DNA of 64,000 nucleotides from an uncultured Actinomycetes bacterium. Lineage in GTDB: Bacteria > Actinomycetota > Geothermincolia > Fen-727 > JACVIW01. Of the stretch, positions 26,689 through 37,097 are shown one piece after another. The notes below the pieces were generated by a model. The model ran no database searches and was not told where the DNA came from. It saw only the letters and a list, made by a program, of their open reading frames with translations. The position numbers were made by a program, and so were the translations under genes. Within the stretch, counting starts at the first letter, position 1; every line of letters starts with the position of its first letter. Location: contig CAKZLU010000023.1 in NCBI GenBank assembly GCA_937127245.1, forward strand, positions 1 through 64,000. Direction: 5' to 3'.

Positions 26689-29601
26689 ATGGTTTCAGAA
26701 GATAAGTTTGATGAACTCTTCAAATACTGCCCCCAACCGGTTAAGGAAAGATATCTTTCATTCCCTGATTTAAAGCGTCATTACCAGGCTCTTCTGGAAG
26801 GGGAATTTGAGTATGTCGCTCTCGATTTCGAAACCACCGGATTAGATCCTGAAGCTGACGCGGTTATTGAGGTAGCTGCGCTGAAAGTGAAAGGCGGTGA
26901 GGTCCAGGATAGACTTTCTTCTCTTTTAAACCCGAAAGCGCCCATCCCGCCTATAATACGCAGCCTTACAGGTATTGACGATTCCATGGTCGAGGGTTCC
27001 CCCTCTCTCGAAGAATTCTTCCCGACCTTGAGAGATTTTATCGGCGGTCTTCCGGTTGTCGCCCATTCTGAACTTGAGAAATCTTTTCTCAATCGGGCGT
27101 TCCTCGAATACACGGGAGAATCTTTTAATAATCCATACATCGACACCCTGGACCTTGGAGTAATGCTCCTTCCCTTTCTCAAAAGTCATCGCTTGTCCGA
27201 TCTATCTTTGATTTGGGGGATTGGCGGGGGCGTGGAACATAGAGCCCGGCCGGATACGGAACGCCTGGTGAAAGTTTTTGAGATACTTCAGAACGCCTTG
27301 TACAATATGCCCATTCCTTTTGTTGCAACCCTTGCAAGCCACGCTAAAGAGCAAAGTGGTCTTGCTTTTTTTCTTAACAGAGTTCTTGCTGAGCAACCCT
27401 CGGGGAAGAGGACACGCCTTGTCGACCTGTCTGAGTTGATACGGCCTGACTATAAGCTGCTTAAGGCATCGCCCTTAATCCCGTTGGCGGAAGAACCCTG
27501 GATAGACGAGTCCGAGATCTTTGATTTTTTCTCAAAAGATGGATTGCTTGCGCAGGTCGTTGAAGATTACGAGGAGCGCGACGAGCAGGTTAAGATGGCG
27601 CTCGCTGTTCGAGAAGCCATCCTCAACGATAAGTTTCTTCTCGTTGAAGCTGGCACTGGCACCGGCAAGTCTCTGGCTTATCTTTTTCCATCCGCCCTAT
27701 GGGCGGTCTCTGCCGGGGAACGAGTTGTCGTTTCAACAAAGACTTTGAATCTTCAGGATCAGTTATACACGAAGGACCTTCCTTTGATTTCAGAGGCTTT
27801 ACGCACGGGTGAGTTCAGGTACTCCATTCTAAAGGGTTACTCTAACTATGTTTGTCCAAGAAAAATTCAGAATATTATAAACGGGAAGCTCACCTTCGAG
27901 GACAAGCAGGTTGCGATTCTCGGTATGCTTCTTAACTGGCTGGCTGACGGAGGAAACGGAGACGTTTCCCTTTTAAACGTAAGCTACCTGCGCGGGCTTG
28001 ATTTTTATATCCTTGCTGACTATCGCGATTGCTCCCAGGAGGGTTGTTTATACGCGAAAAAGGGGCTTTGTCCATACAGAAACGCTTTGGAACGCGCCAA
28101 ACTATCCCATATCGTCGTGGTCAATCACTCCCTTCTGCTCACGGGAGCGGGCATCCAGTTCAGAAAGCTCGTGATTGATGAGGCTCATACACTTGAGGAT
28201 GTCGCAACCGAGCAATTCGGCATTAGATTCTCCTATGATGAGGCGAAGCGGTTCTTAAGGTTCATACACCAACCTTTTGGGGGAGACGGCTTTTTAGGGG
28301 AACTCGAGGATAGAATAAAGTCACTTATCGATGACACTTCATTTAAAAAGGCAGTTCGGTTTATCAAAAGGGCTGAATTGGTGGCTGAAAGCTGTCATGT
28401 TTTGCTGGAAGATTTTTTTGTGATGCTAAGCAAATTTTCAAATGTCGATGAGGAAGAAACAGAGGAGATAAGGTTTTCCCCACAGAGAATAAATAGGGCT
28501 GATTTTGCTGGTCTTCTCTCCGCCGGCGATGAACTCTGCATAGCTTTGGAGGAACTTGCTGAGGTACTTTCCAATTTGCTTTCGTTGTTGTCTGGTCAAA
28601 AAGAACTGGCACCAGATCTGGAGTTTGTTCTGCAGGATCTGGAAGGGAAGATTGGGCATACGGCTGAAATGAAAGAAAACCTTGAAACAATCCTTCACTC
28701 CGAGGATGAAAATTTTGCTTTGTGGGCGGTGGTGTCAGGTTCCCTCGGGATCGAAAAGCAATCGATTCAGCGGTCGCCAATAAACGTTGGTCCCTCCCTG
28801 CGGGCGTTACTTTATGACAATTTGGATACGATTTGTATGACAAGCGCAACACTTGCTATTGGCGATTCATTTGAATTTTTTAGCAAGCGGTGCGGTCTTG
28901 ATTTAATCGAAAAAGACCGGGTAAAAAAACTTGTGCTCGGCAGCTCGTTTGATTTTCACGAGCAAATGGAAATCCTCACTGTTGGCGACATGCCCGCTCC
29001 CGGTTCGCCCGATTATGAGGGTAAGCTTGCGGAGGTCATAGAAAAGGTACTTTTAGCTTCAGAGGGCGGAGCTCTTGTATTATTCACAAATAAGAAGTTA
29101 ATGGTTGATACTTATAAAGCCATCGAGGCCGATGTTTACAAGGCGGGAATATCCCTTCTTTGCCAGATGCCGCGTTACTCGCGAAGGCGTCTTACCGAGG
29201 AGTTTATCGATAATCCAAAAGCCAGTCTTTTTGGCGCCGCGAGTTTCTGGGAGGGGGTAGACGCGAAAGGCGATACTCTTCGCCTGGTGATTCTGACCAG
29301 GATTCCATTCGAGAGTCCGGGCAGGGCTGTTTTTGAAGCTCGTTGCGAGAAGCTTAAAAGCGAAGGAAGAAATGATTTCATGGAATTGAGCTTGCCATTA
29401 GCCGCTTTAAGGCTTAAACAGGGTGTAGGTAGGTTGATAAGGACGAAAAACGACAAGGGACAAGTCCTTATTCTCGACAGCAGAGTTGAGAATAAATCGT
29501 ACGGCAAGCTACTTCTTAATTCTCTACCGGGCGGTAAATTGCGCGAGGTATCGCTTAGGGAATTGACAGAGGCGATTGCCGAGTTCAAAGAAAGGTCCTA
29601 A
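26689..29601 (+). CDS. DinG-like helicase with N-terminal DnaQ/epsilon-type 3'-5' exonuclease
   Basis: YVALDFETTGLDPEADAVIEVAAL (ExoI); LVEAGTGTGKSLAYLFP (Walker A); VIDEAHTLEDVA; FGAASFWEGVDAKGD; KQGVGRLIRT. Confidence 0.9.
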   Translation: MVSEDKFDELFKYCPQPVKERYLSFPDLKRHYQALLEGEFEYVALDFETTGLDPEADAVIEVAALKVKGGEVQDRLSSLLNPKAPIPPIIRSLTGIDDSMVEGSPSLEEFFPTLRDFIGGLPVVAHSELEKSFLNRAFLEYTGESFNNPYIDTLDLGVMLLPFLKSHRLSDLSLIWGIGGGVEHRARPDTERLVKVFEILQNALYNMPIPFVATLASHAKEQSGLAFFLNRVLAEQPSGKRTRLVDLSELIRPDYKLLKASPLIPLAEEPWIDESEIFDFFSKDGLLAQVVEDYEERDEQVKMALAVREAILNDKFLLVEAGTGTGKSLAYLFPSALWAVSAGERVVVSTKTLNLQDQLYTKDLPLISEALRTGEFRYSILKGYSNYVCPRKIQNIINGKLTFEDKQVAILGMLLNWLADGGNGDVSLLNVSYLRGLDFYILADYRDCSQEGCLYAKKGLCPYRNALERAKLSHIVVVNHSLLLTGAGIQFRKLVIDEAHTLEDVATEQFGIRFSYDEAKRFLRFIHQPFGGDGFLGELEDRIKSLIDDTSFKKAVRFIKRAELVAESCHVLLEDFFVMLSKFSNVDEEETEEIRFSPQRINRADFAGLLSAGDELCIALEELAEVLSNLLSLLSGQKELAPDLEFVLQDLEGKIGHTAEMKENLETILHSEDENFALWAVVSGSLGIEKQSIQRSPINVGPSLRALLYDNLDTICMTSATLAIGDSFEFFSKRCGLDLIEKDRVKKLVLGSSFDFHEQMEILTVGDMPAPGSPDYEGKLAEVIEKVLLASEGGALVLFTNKKLMVDTYKAIEADVYKAGISLLCQMPRYSRRRLTEEFIDNPKASLFGAASFWEGVDAKGDTLRLVILTRIPFESPGRAVFEARCEKLKSEGRNDFMELSLPLAALRLKQGVGRLIRTKNDKGQVLILDSRVENKSYGKLLLNSLPGGKLREVSLRELTEAIAEFKERS

Positions 29602-29614
29602 TCAAAGAAACGTG

Positions 29615-30670
29615 CTAATCGAGGATACGCACGGTCACGAGCCTCCTTCCGAAGGCGTATACTTCTTGGAGCGTGTCAAAGCAAAGGTCAATCCGGTTTC
29701 CTTTTATCGCGGATCCCGTATCACCCGCGATGGCGTATCCATATCCGTCAATGTAAAGCCTCGTTCCGAGCGGAATGACTCTTGGGTCGACAGCCACAAC
29801 CCCTTTCTGGGCGCGCATGCCGGTTGCTGTGCCGTAGTCAAGACCTGGCTCAAGCGGGCAGTAAGCGGTCGCTATCATTGTCAGGACTTTTCTTCCTGCT
29901 GGTTTTGTCGAATCGACCTCGTTGAGTTCACGCATTTTTTGCTGTACCATTTGCGCGCTTGTTTCGACCGAGCTGTTGTTTCCGCCGGCTCTGGTCAGTA
30001 TGGAGTTTCTTTCCTCTCTCTTTTTCTCGAGATTCTTGATCTTCTGGGTGACCTCTTCTTTTATGGTTTCGAGTTCTTTCGCGTACGTCTTCATCTCCGA
30101 GATGCTCTTTTTAAGCCTCGAAACCTCTTTCTTCATATCGCTCAATAGCCGCATGTCGTTTTGCATTATTTTCTTAGATAACTCGGCGAGGTTTAAATAA
30201 TCGGTGACGTCATCGGCAGCAAGAATAATCATGAGCTCGTTTGTCCGGCCGTTAACATAGATGCTACGCGCCCTTTCCGCAAGCGCTTTCTTCTTGTTTT
30301 TTACTCTTGTCTTCAAGGTTTCCGCTCTTTCATTCGCGCCGCGTATTTTTTCTTGGAGGATATCCAGCTTGCTTTTCAGGGAAACGATTTTATTTCTTGC
30401 GTCTCTGATCTCGCAGTCGATTCTCACAATTTCATTGACTACCGCTCCAGGTCCGGAACTTGCGGCAGGTTCCGAAAAGACCGGGATGGAGCATGCAAGA
30501 AGAAACGCGAGAGAAACGGCAGCGGTAAGTGCGCCGCGCAGAAAAATGACGCGCAAAGAACCCATGGAGCCTTTTTTCTTTTGGCTCCATTTTAGAAAAC
30601 CAGATAAGTTTGATATGTCCTTTCCATCCACAGCGGACGATATTTTATGAAATTTTGACAAAAGGGGCAA
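29615..30670 (-). CDS. Secreted coiled-coil protein with C-terminal 3D (MltA-like) domain
   Basis: TMIATAYCPLEPGLDYGTATGMRAQKGVVAVDPRVIPLGTRLYIDGYGYAIAGDTGSAIKGNRIDLCF; coiled-coil N-half; probable start at internal MGSLRV near 30565. Confidence 0.85.
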   Translation of the reverse strand: MPLLSKFHKISSAVDGKDISNLSGFLKWSQKKKGSMGSLRVIFLRGALTAAVSLAFLLACSIPVFSEPAASSGPGAVVNEIVRIDCEIRDARNKIVSLKSKLDILQEKIRGANERAETLKTRVKNKKKALAERARSIYVNGRTNELMIILAADDVTDYLNLAELSKKIMQNDMRLLSDMKKEVSRLKKSISEMKTYAKELETIKEEVTQKIKNLEKKREERNSILTRAGGNNSSVETSAQMVQQKMRELNEVDSTKPAGRKVLTMIATAYCPLEPGLDYGTATGMRAQKGVVAVDPRVIPLGTRLYIDGYGYAIAGDTGSAIKGNRIDLCFDTLQEVYAFGRRLVTVRILD

Positions 30671-30752
30671 GTTCGTTGCTTCTTTGTGTCGGGATGAGCA
30701 ATATCAAGGATTTGCAGAAATATTAGAATATACTGTTATCAAGTGATCTTTT

Positions 30753-31490
30753 ATGGGACTGAAAGCGGTTTGTGTCTTTAAAAGATTTCCAGGACAGAGG
30801 TTTGACGTGGTCGATTTTAAATGTGAGAAGGTAAGAATTGCATATGCCAGGGGTGACATTGAGACCCTTTTGGAGCTTATAAGAAAGGGAACCCCTGAAG
30901 TACGCAGAGAAGCACTGTACGCTCTGGCGCAGTCGGGTTTTTCGGACGCGGGCATGGTTTTAAAAGAAATAGCGAAAAATAGATGGAACGAGCACCCCGA
31001 AACGAGGATCGTGGCGTTGCAAAGCCTGGAATCGCTCTCCGAAAAAGACGCGTACGCAGATTTCGTGGAGGATTTTATAACGGGTGAGAGCAGGATTGTT
31101 GAGAAAGCGGCGAGAAAAATACTTTCAAGAATCGACCCCGCGGGTTTCCCGAACAGGCTCGCAAGGCGAGGCTGCACCGATCATGGGGCGATGAACGTTT
31201 ACGGAAGGTCCCGCTCGACTACCGCGATTCCTCTGATAAGGGATTTTCTTATGGATTGCGCCTCGAGGGGAGAGTTTACCGCGGGAGGAATATGGGGGAG
31301 AGTTTATGCGGGTCTAAGGGCCCTGGAAAAAATCGGGACGACGGAAGCTTTTGAAACAATCTCCCTATTTACTGATGCAGCGATGAGTCACGGGCAACCA
31401 GACGAGAAATCGATTGCCTTTCAAAGGTATTTGAAGGTTCTTGATGCTGCCAGGTTCGCGATGGAGAAAAGGAGAGCGGATGGCTTTTGA
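30753..31490 (+). CDS. HEAT-repeat-like protein
   Basis: DIETLLELIRKGTPEVRREALYALAQSGFSDAGMVLKEIAKN... EHPETRIVALQSLESLSEKDAYADFVEDFI. Confidence 0.65.
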   Translation: MGLKAVCVFKRFPGQRFDVVDFKCEKVRIAYARGDIETLLELIRKGTPEVRREALYALAQSGFSDAGMVLKEIAKNRWNEHPETRIVALQSLESLSEKDAYADFVEDFITGESRIVEKAARKILSRIDPAGFPNRLARRGCTDHGAMNVYGRSRSTTAIPLIRDFLMDCASRGEFTAGGIWGRVYAGLRALEKIGTTEAFETISLFTDAAMSHGQPDEKSIAFQRYLKVLDAARFAMEKRRADGF

Positions 31491-31620
31491 ATCAGTCGAG
31501 GAGTTGAATTTTGCTCAAGTGATATTTAAATCTTTGAGTCCCCGAATTGAGTCGGGAATTGATAAGAAGTATTGAGTTATGGCTTAAAGATCCCGTTTTT
31601 TGAGGTTTTGAGGTGGAAAA

Positions 31621-32757
31621 TTGAAGTTCAACGGGGCAGTGCTTGAGACCGCCGAATGGATAGCTGAAAAGAGTCTATCCAGAGTCATCCTTTTGGTTGC
31701 GTCAATTTTTCTTTTGGTGATATTTGTTGGATTTTTTTCTTACTTAATAGGCCTGGAAATAGCCAACTCAAACGAGATTCCCCCTGGCGTGAGCGTTGCG
31801 GGCGTTGACGTCTCGAATTTGAGCAGGGAAGATGCGGTTGCCAAATGCCAGAGGGCGCTTGCTGAGGTCTCAGACAAACCCCTTACGATCAAAGTGGACG
31901 ATGAGGAATACAAAATAACGCCTGCTGAAATTGGCCTAAGGCTTGATTTTGAGAAGATGGTGGGGGAGGCCTACAGGCGCGCCTGGAAGGTCAATTTTGC
32001 AGAGAGGCTATTTCGTAGATTGATAAACAGACCCAGGAAAATAGACGTATGGTTAATGGCTGTGAAAAATGACGATGCGCTTAAGGCGTTTGTCGAGCGT
32101 GCGCTCGCGCAGATAAACAGACCTCCCCAGAACGCTTACATTGACTTCACTTCAGGGGAACCTGTAATTGTTCCAGCCAAAGACGGAAGGTATGCGGAAT
32201 TCGACCAGGTTTATGAGGCTGTCGGACACGCGATTTGCACCAAGGGAAGAACAGTACAGGTCATTGTCAAGAGAACGCCCGCGGAAATAAACGACAGTGT
32301 TTTCGGCAGATTTATCGTGATAAATCTTGCCGCTCACACCCTCACCCTGTACGAGAGAGAAAAACCGCTTGCGAGATATCCGGTAGCCTGCGGTTCAGCC
32401 GCTTATCCCTCACCCCCTGGTCAGTGGAAAATCGTTTCCAAGCAAAAGAACCCAGCTTGGCGCAACCCTGGTACGGCGTGGGCCGCCTCGATGCCTCCTT
32501 ACATTCCCCCTGGTCCCGGAAACCCGCTCGGAACAAGGGCTCTGGCGCTTAACGCGTCTGGAGTTCTTATACACGGAACCCCCTCGCCATGGTCCATTGG
32601 AAGGTCGGTTTCACACGGCTGCATAAGAATGTACATGCGCGATGTAGAGGCCCTTTTTGAGATGGTCGAGGTGAACACGCCCGTTTACATCATAAAGTCA
32701 GCCGGAAATCCCGGATTTGACGTCACAAAAACGCCCCCCTGGATGAGGCCGGGGTAG
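31621..32757 (+). CDS. L,D-transpeptidase (YkuD) with N-terminal TM and PG_binding_4-like domain
   Basis: IPPGVSVAGVDVSNLSREDAVAKCQRAL; GTRALALNASGVLIHGTPSPWSIGRSVSHGCIRMYMRDVEALF. Confidence 0.92.
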   Translation: MKFNGAVLETAEWIAEKSLSRVILLVASIFLLVIFVGFFSYLIGLEIANSNEIPPGVSVAGVDVSNLSREDAVAKCQRALAEVSDKPLTIKVDDEEYKITPAEIGLRLDFEKMVGEAYRRAWKVNFAERLFRRLINRPRKIDVWLMAVKNDDALKAFVERALAQINRPPQNAYIDFTSGEPVIVPAKDGRYAEFDQVYEAVGHAICTKGRTVQVIVKRTPAEINDSVFGRFIVINLAAHTLTLYEREKPLARYPVACGSAAYPSPPGQWKIVSKQKNPAWRNPGTAWAASMPPYIPPGPGNPLGTRALALNASGVLIHGTPSPWSIGRSVSHGCIRMYMRDVEALFEMVEVNTPVYIIKSAGNPGFDVTKTPPWMRPG

Positions 32758-33001
32758 ACAGCTTTTGATTTTATTCGAATCACAAAAGCTTATCTATGTT
32801 TAACCGGACTCCAAGAGTTTTTCGTTGTAGGCCTGATTGCCGCATACTGCCTTAGAAGGGATAAATAATGCAATCGTTTTCTCCCTGTCTTATAATCAAT
32901 CGGAATTTTATGTCCGCGGAAGTAGGAAGAGGCTCCACCTGTTGGAAGCCTGCGGTAGGGTTTATGAGTGTTCGTTTGTTTTTCTAAAAAGGAGGTATTA
33001 A

Positions 33002-34207
33002 TTGTCGACTATTAACAGGAAATTGCTACGAGCGCTTGCCTTCGGTCTTGCCCCAACTATATTCCCCGTCTCCGCTATGGTTTCGCATGCGATAGACCTG
33101 AAAGCAAAAGAGCAAAAATATCGCAGAGAGAGGTTATTCTCAGGCGAAAGGTATCCCTATGTGGCAGCGAACGGAAACAAACCGAAATCCATGGCTGAAA
33201 TCTTAGAGGAGCTCAGGTCTGTTCCCTTAAACTCGAACATGCTCGGAGGAATATCCTCGACTCTTGTTTTCAGCATGGCTGATGTTATCCCGATGATGCT
33301 CGAATGCCGCAAGTCAACCTGCGGCGTGGTTTATAAATATCCCAGTGAATTCGAGAGGGTGGTTATAAAATCTGAGGACGGGACACCTTTATGCGCAATG
33401 GTTGGCATCCATAAAGACGGACGCAAACGCCCCGCGCTTATTATGGTCCACGGGCTTTTCGGGAGCAAAAGCGTGTGGTTTTCTCAGCAAGTTGTCTTAT
33501 CCGCATATTACGGCTGGGGTTACAACGTTATGGCTCTTGACTTGAGATTTTTCGGGGAGAGTAAGTTGTATTCGGATGCGCCGGGCACGGGCGGTTGGAA
33601 AGAGGGGCAGGATATTATTGCCGCTGCCAGATACATGAAATCTCTGCCGGAGGTAACGTCCGTTGCCGTGATGGGAGGTAGCTACGGCGGCGCTTCAGCG
33701 ATGTGTGCCGCCTATCAGAGCGAACCCAGAGATTTGATTGACGGGGGTATCATCTCCTGGGGAGGGTACGGATATATGCCCGACCAGGTCAGATTCATAA
33801 GCACCCTTCCGAAACCAAGTGAGCCCTTTTTCACTTTCTATTTCTATTTCATGGGTTGTTTCACTCTCACCCTCGGGGGCAAAGTGCTGACGTTCAGGAA
33901 TTTCGAGGAATACCTTAGAAAACATTCGGCCTCGTATTACGGCGTGGACGGAGATTTCATTCTCGAAAAAAGCAGCGCTGCGCTGCACTTCGATGAGGTC
34001 AAAACGCCGCTCTTTATAATAAACTCCCAAGACGACCCGATAATTCCAGCCTCTCAAGCAAAATTCATGGAGGAGCGCTCTCGGTCCAATCCCAATATTA
34101 AGGTCTGGCTTATGGAAAGAGGGGGTCACTGCGCGTTTTCTGTTGTTGACAGGCAGTGGATGAGCCGGGTGACCCGCGGGTTTTTCAACTACTGGGCAAA
34201 AACTTGA
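33002..34207 (+). CDS. Alpha/beta hydrolase
   Basis: ALIMVHGLFGSKSVWF, VMALDLRFFGESK, VAVMGGSYGGASAMCAA, IINSQDDPIIPA; TTG start after AAGGAGGT. Confidence 0.85.
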   Translation: MSTINRKLLRALAFGLAPTIFPVSAMVSHAIDLKAKEQKYRRERLFSGERYPYVAANGNKPKSMAEILEELRSVPLNSNMLGGISSTLVFSMADVIPMMLECRKSTCGVVYKYPSEFERVVIKSEDGTPLCAMVGIHKDGRKRPALIMVHGLFGSKSVWFSQQVVLSAYYGWGYNVMALDLRFFGESKLYSDAPGTGGWKEGQDIIAAARYMKSLPEVTSVAVMGGSYGGASAMCAAYQSEPRDLIDGGIISWGGYGYMPDQVRFISTLPKPSEPFFTFYFYFMGCFTLTLGGKVLTFRNFEEYLRKHSASYYGVDGDFILEKSSAALHFDEVKTPLFIINSQDDPIIPASQAKFMEERSRSNPNIKVWLMERGGHCAFSVVDRQWMSRVTRGFFNYWAKT

Positions 34208-34279
34208 TAAATTTTCGCTTGAGTGCTTTTTCAAACAAGCGCCGGGGCGCTTTGAATTGGTTGTAAACGAGGTTGGAGT

Positions 34280-35209
34280 TTGGAATTCTTAAAAGCCATC
34301 TTCTACCTGACAATATTTCCTGGACTTCTCACCTGCGTCTTTGGCGGAGTCTTTGTTTGTCTGATCTGGGGTTGGGCGAACCGCAGTATCAAAAAAAGGA
34401 GAAGATGTCAGAGCGGTCAATCGAGTACCTTCACTCTCGAAAGCTTGAAATCGGAAGCGCTCGACCACATTGGGCGGGGATCCGTATACTGGGTAGGGTC
34501 GTCTGTATGTTTCGCCGCTCTCTCCTGGGCTATGTGCATTACACTGGGTGTGCTTGATGGCGATATCTTTATTCTATACGCAATCATTCTCCTATACCTG
34601 GGCGCCTCTGCCCTCTCGATTCTGCTTTTGGGGTCCCGCTCGAAAATATCTGTGGCGACCGTAATTCGTGGTGTACCACCTTGCGTTCTGATTTCCTTGA
34701 TCGGAGTCCTCGTGGTTGCCTACTTTACAACAGGTGAGCTTGCTTTGACAAAGATAAGATTGTGGCAGAATATAAACGGTCCGGTTCTTCTCTCCGCCGA
34801 GGGTGGGATTTTGCACATCATTGCCAGGGTTATGGTGTTTATCGCTTTTCTTTTGTCGGTTTGTCGGGTACTTGCGATGCAGCAAGGAAGCCGTTGTATC
34901 GCGGAGAACGGGGAAGTGTGTATGTCTCGGGATGAGCCCGAAGAAACTGACGTGCCCGATGTGCATAAACTGCTCCGGTTTTCTTTCCTGTTTCTTCTCG
35001 AGTTTTTGCTTCTCTCAGTCTTTCTGGGGCTGCCGCTTCGCCCGGAGCTGGATGCGGTTTTGAGGTTTGTGACTCTTCTGCCCTTGGTGCTTCTTACTTC
35101 GTCCATATCCGCATGTATTACAGACCAAGGAGCGAAAGCAGATTTTGCGATTGTAGGAACGGCTGTTGCGTTTGCCTCGTTTGGGATAATCTTGGTTTCG
35201 CTTGCTTGA
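34280..35209 (+). CDS. 8-TM membrane protein with NuoH/HyfC-like topology (divergent)
   Basis: LKAIFYLTIFPGLLTCVFGGVFVCLIWGWANRSIKKRR and eight hydrophobic segments; precedes a NuoN-like gene. Confidence 0.5.
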   Translation: MEFLKAIFYLTIFPGLLTCVFGGVFVCLIWGWANRSIKKRRRCQSGQSSTFTLESLKSEALDHIGRGSVYWVGSSVCFAALSWAMCITLGVLDGDIFILYAIILLYLGASALSILLLGSRSKISVATVIRGVPPCVLISLIGVLVVAYFTTGELALTKIRLWQNINGPVLLSAEGGILHIIARVMVFIAFLLSVCRVLAMQQGSRCIAENGEVCMSRDEPEETDVPDVHKLLRFSFLFLLEFLLLSVFLGLPLRPELDAVLRFVTLLPLVLLTSSISACITDQGAKADFAIVGTAVAFASFGIILVSLA

Positions 35210-35309
35210 GTCAATATAAAGGTGTAATCGGAAAAGGCAACAGAGCGTGAATTTTTCAGGGCACACGCGTTAGCATGAGCCTTATAACTTTAAAAGCCTC
35301 ACACTATCT

Positions 35310-36980
35310 GTGAGCCCAGACTATTTTCACCCGATGTTAAGAGTCAGGAGGACCAATTTGACCTGGAATAATTCTGCCCTTCTGGTTGGTGTGGCGCTCT
35401 GCTTTGGCTTTTCGCTTGTTTTTTTGATAGCGGGGCGCTTTTCAAAACTTGAGGGGATGGCATCTATTGTCTATTTGCTTTCTTCGTGGGCGGTCTGCGG
35501 ATTTCTTATATACGGTATGGCGGCTGGATACTTCCCAATCCGCATGGGCTATTTCTTCGTCGATCACTTGAGATTTCCGCCAATTCTGGCTCTCCTGTTT
35601 GGCGCTTCTGCCGGTGTTTCGCTTGCTGTTTTCGACAAAACAAAAACCAAAGCCCAAAGGGGAGCCTCGATTTCTATCCCTTTGGCCGCCGGACTTGCTA
35701 TTCTCGCTTTAGCTTCACGCGAGATTTTTGCCCATTTGGTTTTTCTTTTTTCCTCTACCGTTGTTGCTGGTTTGTCGCTTGCGGGTTTTGACATTGTTCG
35801 AATCCGAATAATCGGAAGACCGTTTTCCTGGTGGGTCCTTGGTGATGCCCTTACAGCCGCTGGGGGTGTTTTAGGATTCCTCATGTTGCGGGAAAGCTCG
35901 GTCATGTACAGCCCACCTCTCTTGTCTGGAAGTGCAGTCCAAACAGGAATCGTCATCTTGCTAATGCTCTCAGGTGGGTTTATACGTCTTGGAGTTTTTC
36001 CATTTTATTCCTGGACGGGAAAACTGTTCGCTTATTCAGATCAAATATGGAGGGCATTCTTTCTCGGGTGTCTTAATATCTGCCTCGGAGGATTTCGTTT
36101 AATTGCGGCATGCGTAATGGTGGCGCGCCTGATAACTGTGGACTTGACGGCGATTATGGTCTTACTCGGTCTGGCCTCTGTTATTGTCGGGACGCTTCTT
36201 ATGCTCACGGCACTTGATATGGGTCGCTTTGTATCCGGTATGTACTCTTCTTTCGCCGGCGCGCTGCTCGCGGGCGTTTCGCTCTTTTCGAGGGGCTCTT
36301 TTAACGGTGGTCTCTTTTTACTTTTCACCGCGCCGGCTTTGTTCTTTTGCTCCTTTGCATCACTCAGCAAAATTGAGCGGTTTTCAGGTTTTTCCCAAAT
36401 CGGAAGGAACAAGTTAGGCATCTCCAATATGCCCGGATACTTCTTGTGCCTGGTAATCTGCGGTCTTTCGCTTGCGGGAATTCCCCCGACGGACGGTTTT
36501 ATCTCGAGACTTTTACTGGTTGCATCTTCCCTGGCTCAATCATCTGGGGGATATCTTGGACTGGTCGCGTGCTTAGTTTTTATGGTCTCAATGGTTTGCG
36601 TGCTTCTGGCGTTTATACGGTTTCTTTATTTGACCTTTTCGATTGGTTTTAAACCTTCCGTTCATGCTGTAAAAAATGGATGGTCTCACCTCGGAAGTGC
36701 GGTCACTTCACTTACGGGAATTTCGCTGGTTTTCTTCGGGGTCTTTCCCCGAATGCTGTACCGCTACGTTATCTCTGAGGCGTCGAAGGCGATTTTTCCG
36801 CCTGGAAAGCAACTTCCTGCTGTCGTGTTCCGCCCTTTATCGTCCGTTTCAGAACAGGTGATAGGTCGACGTCTTTCAATGTCTTTTGACATCGCCGCAG
36901 TTGTTGCGGCGTTCGCACTGATCGGTTTGATTTGGTATTTCTCGTCTTCGAGACTGAAGGTACGTAAAATCTTTGAGTGA
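35310..36980 (+). CDS. Proton-conducting antiporter-family membrane protein (NuoN/HyfB-like)
   Basis: GVFPFYSWTGKLFAYSDQIW, CGLSLAGIPPTDGFISRLLLVASSLAQSSGGYLGLVACLVFMVSMVCVLLAFIRFLYLTF. Confidence 0.75.
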   Translation: MSPDYFHPMLRVRRTNLTWNNSALLVGVALCFGFSLVFLIAGRFSKLEGMASIVYLLSSWAVCGFLIYGMAAGYFPIRMGYFFVDHLRFPPILALLFGASAGVSLAVFDKTKTKAQRGASISIPLAAGLAILALASREIFAHLVFLFSSTVVAGLSLAGFDIVRIRIIGRPFSWWVLGDALTAAGGVLGFLMLRESSVMYSPPLLSGSAVQTGIVILLMLSGGFIRLGVFPFYSWTGKLFAYSDQIWRAFFLGCLNICLGGFRLIAACVMVARLITVDLTAIMVLLGLASVIVGTLLMLTALDMGRFVSGMYSSFAGALLAGVSLFSRGSFNGGLFLLFTAPALFFCSFASLSKIERFSGFSQIGRNKLGISNMPGYFLCLVICGLSLAGIPPTDGFISRLLLVASSLAQSSGGYLGLVACLVFMVSMVCVLLAFIRFLYLTFSIGFKPSVHAVKNGWSHLGSAVTSLTGISLVFFGVFPRMLYRYVISEASKAIFPPGKQLPAVVFRPLSSVSEQVIGRRLSMSFDIAAVVAAFALIGLIWYFSSSRLKVRKIFE

Positions 36981-37097
36981 GTTTTGAGCGTCAGGTTAAA
37001 AAATAATTCGTCTGTTTTGAAAATAATAATGATGCGGGGTTCAGGTTATGTTCCGTTTTACTTTCCGCAAGCGCAAACAGCATATTGGAGGTAAGGG

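Noticed and set aside
28364-28852. 162-aa minus-strand ORF
   Set aside because: Antisense to the DinG-like gene; compositionally odd with no motifs
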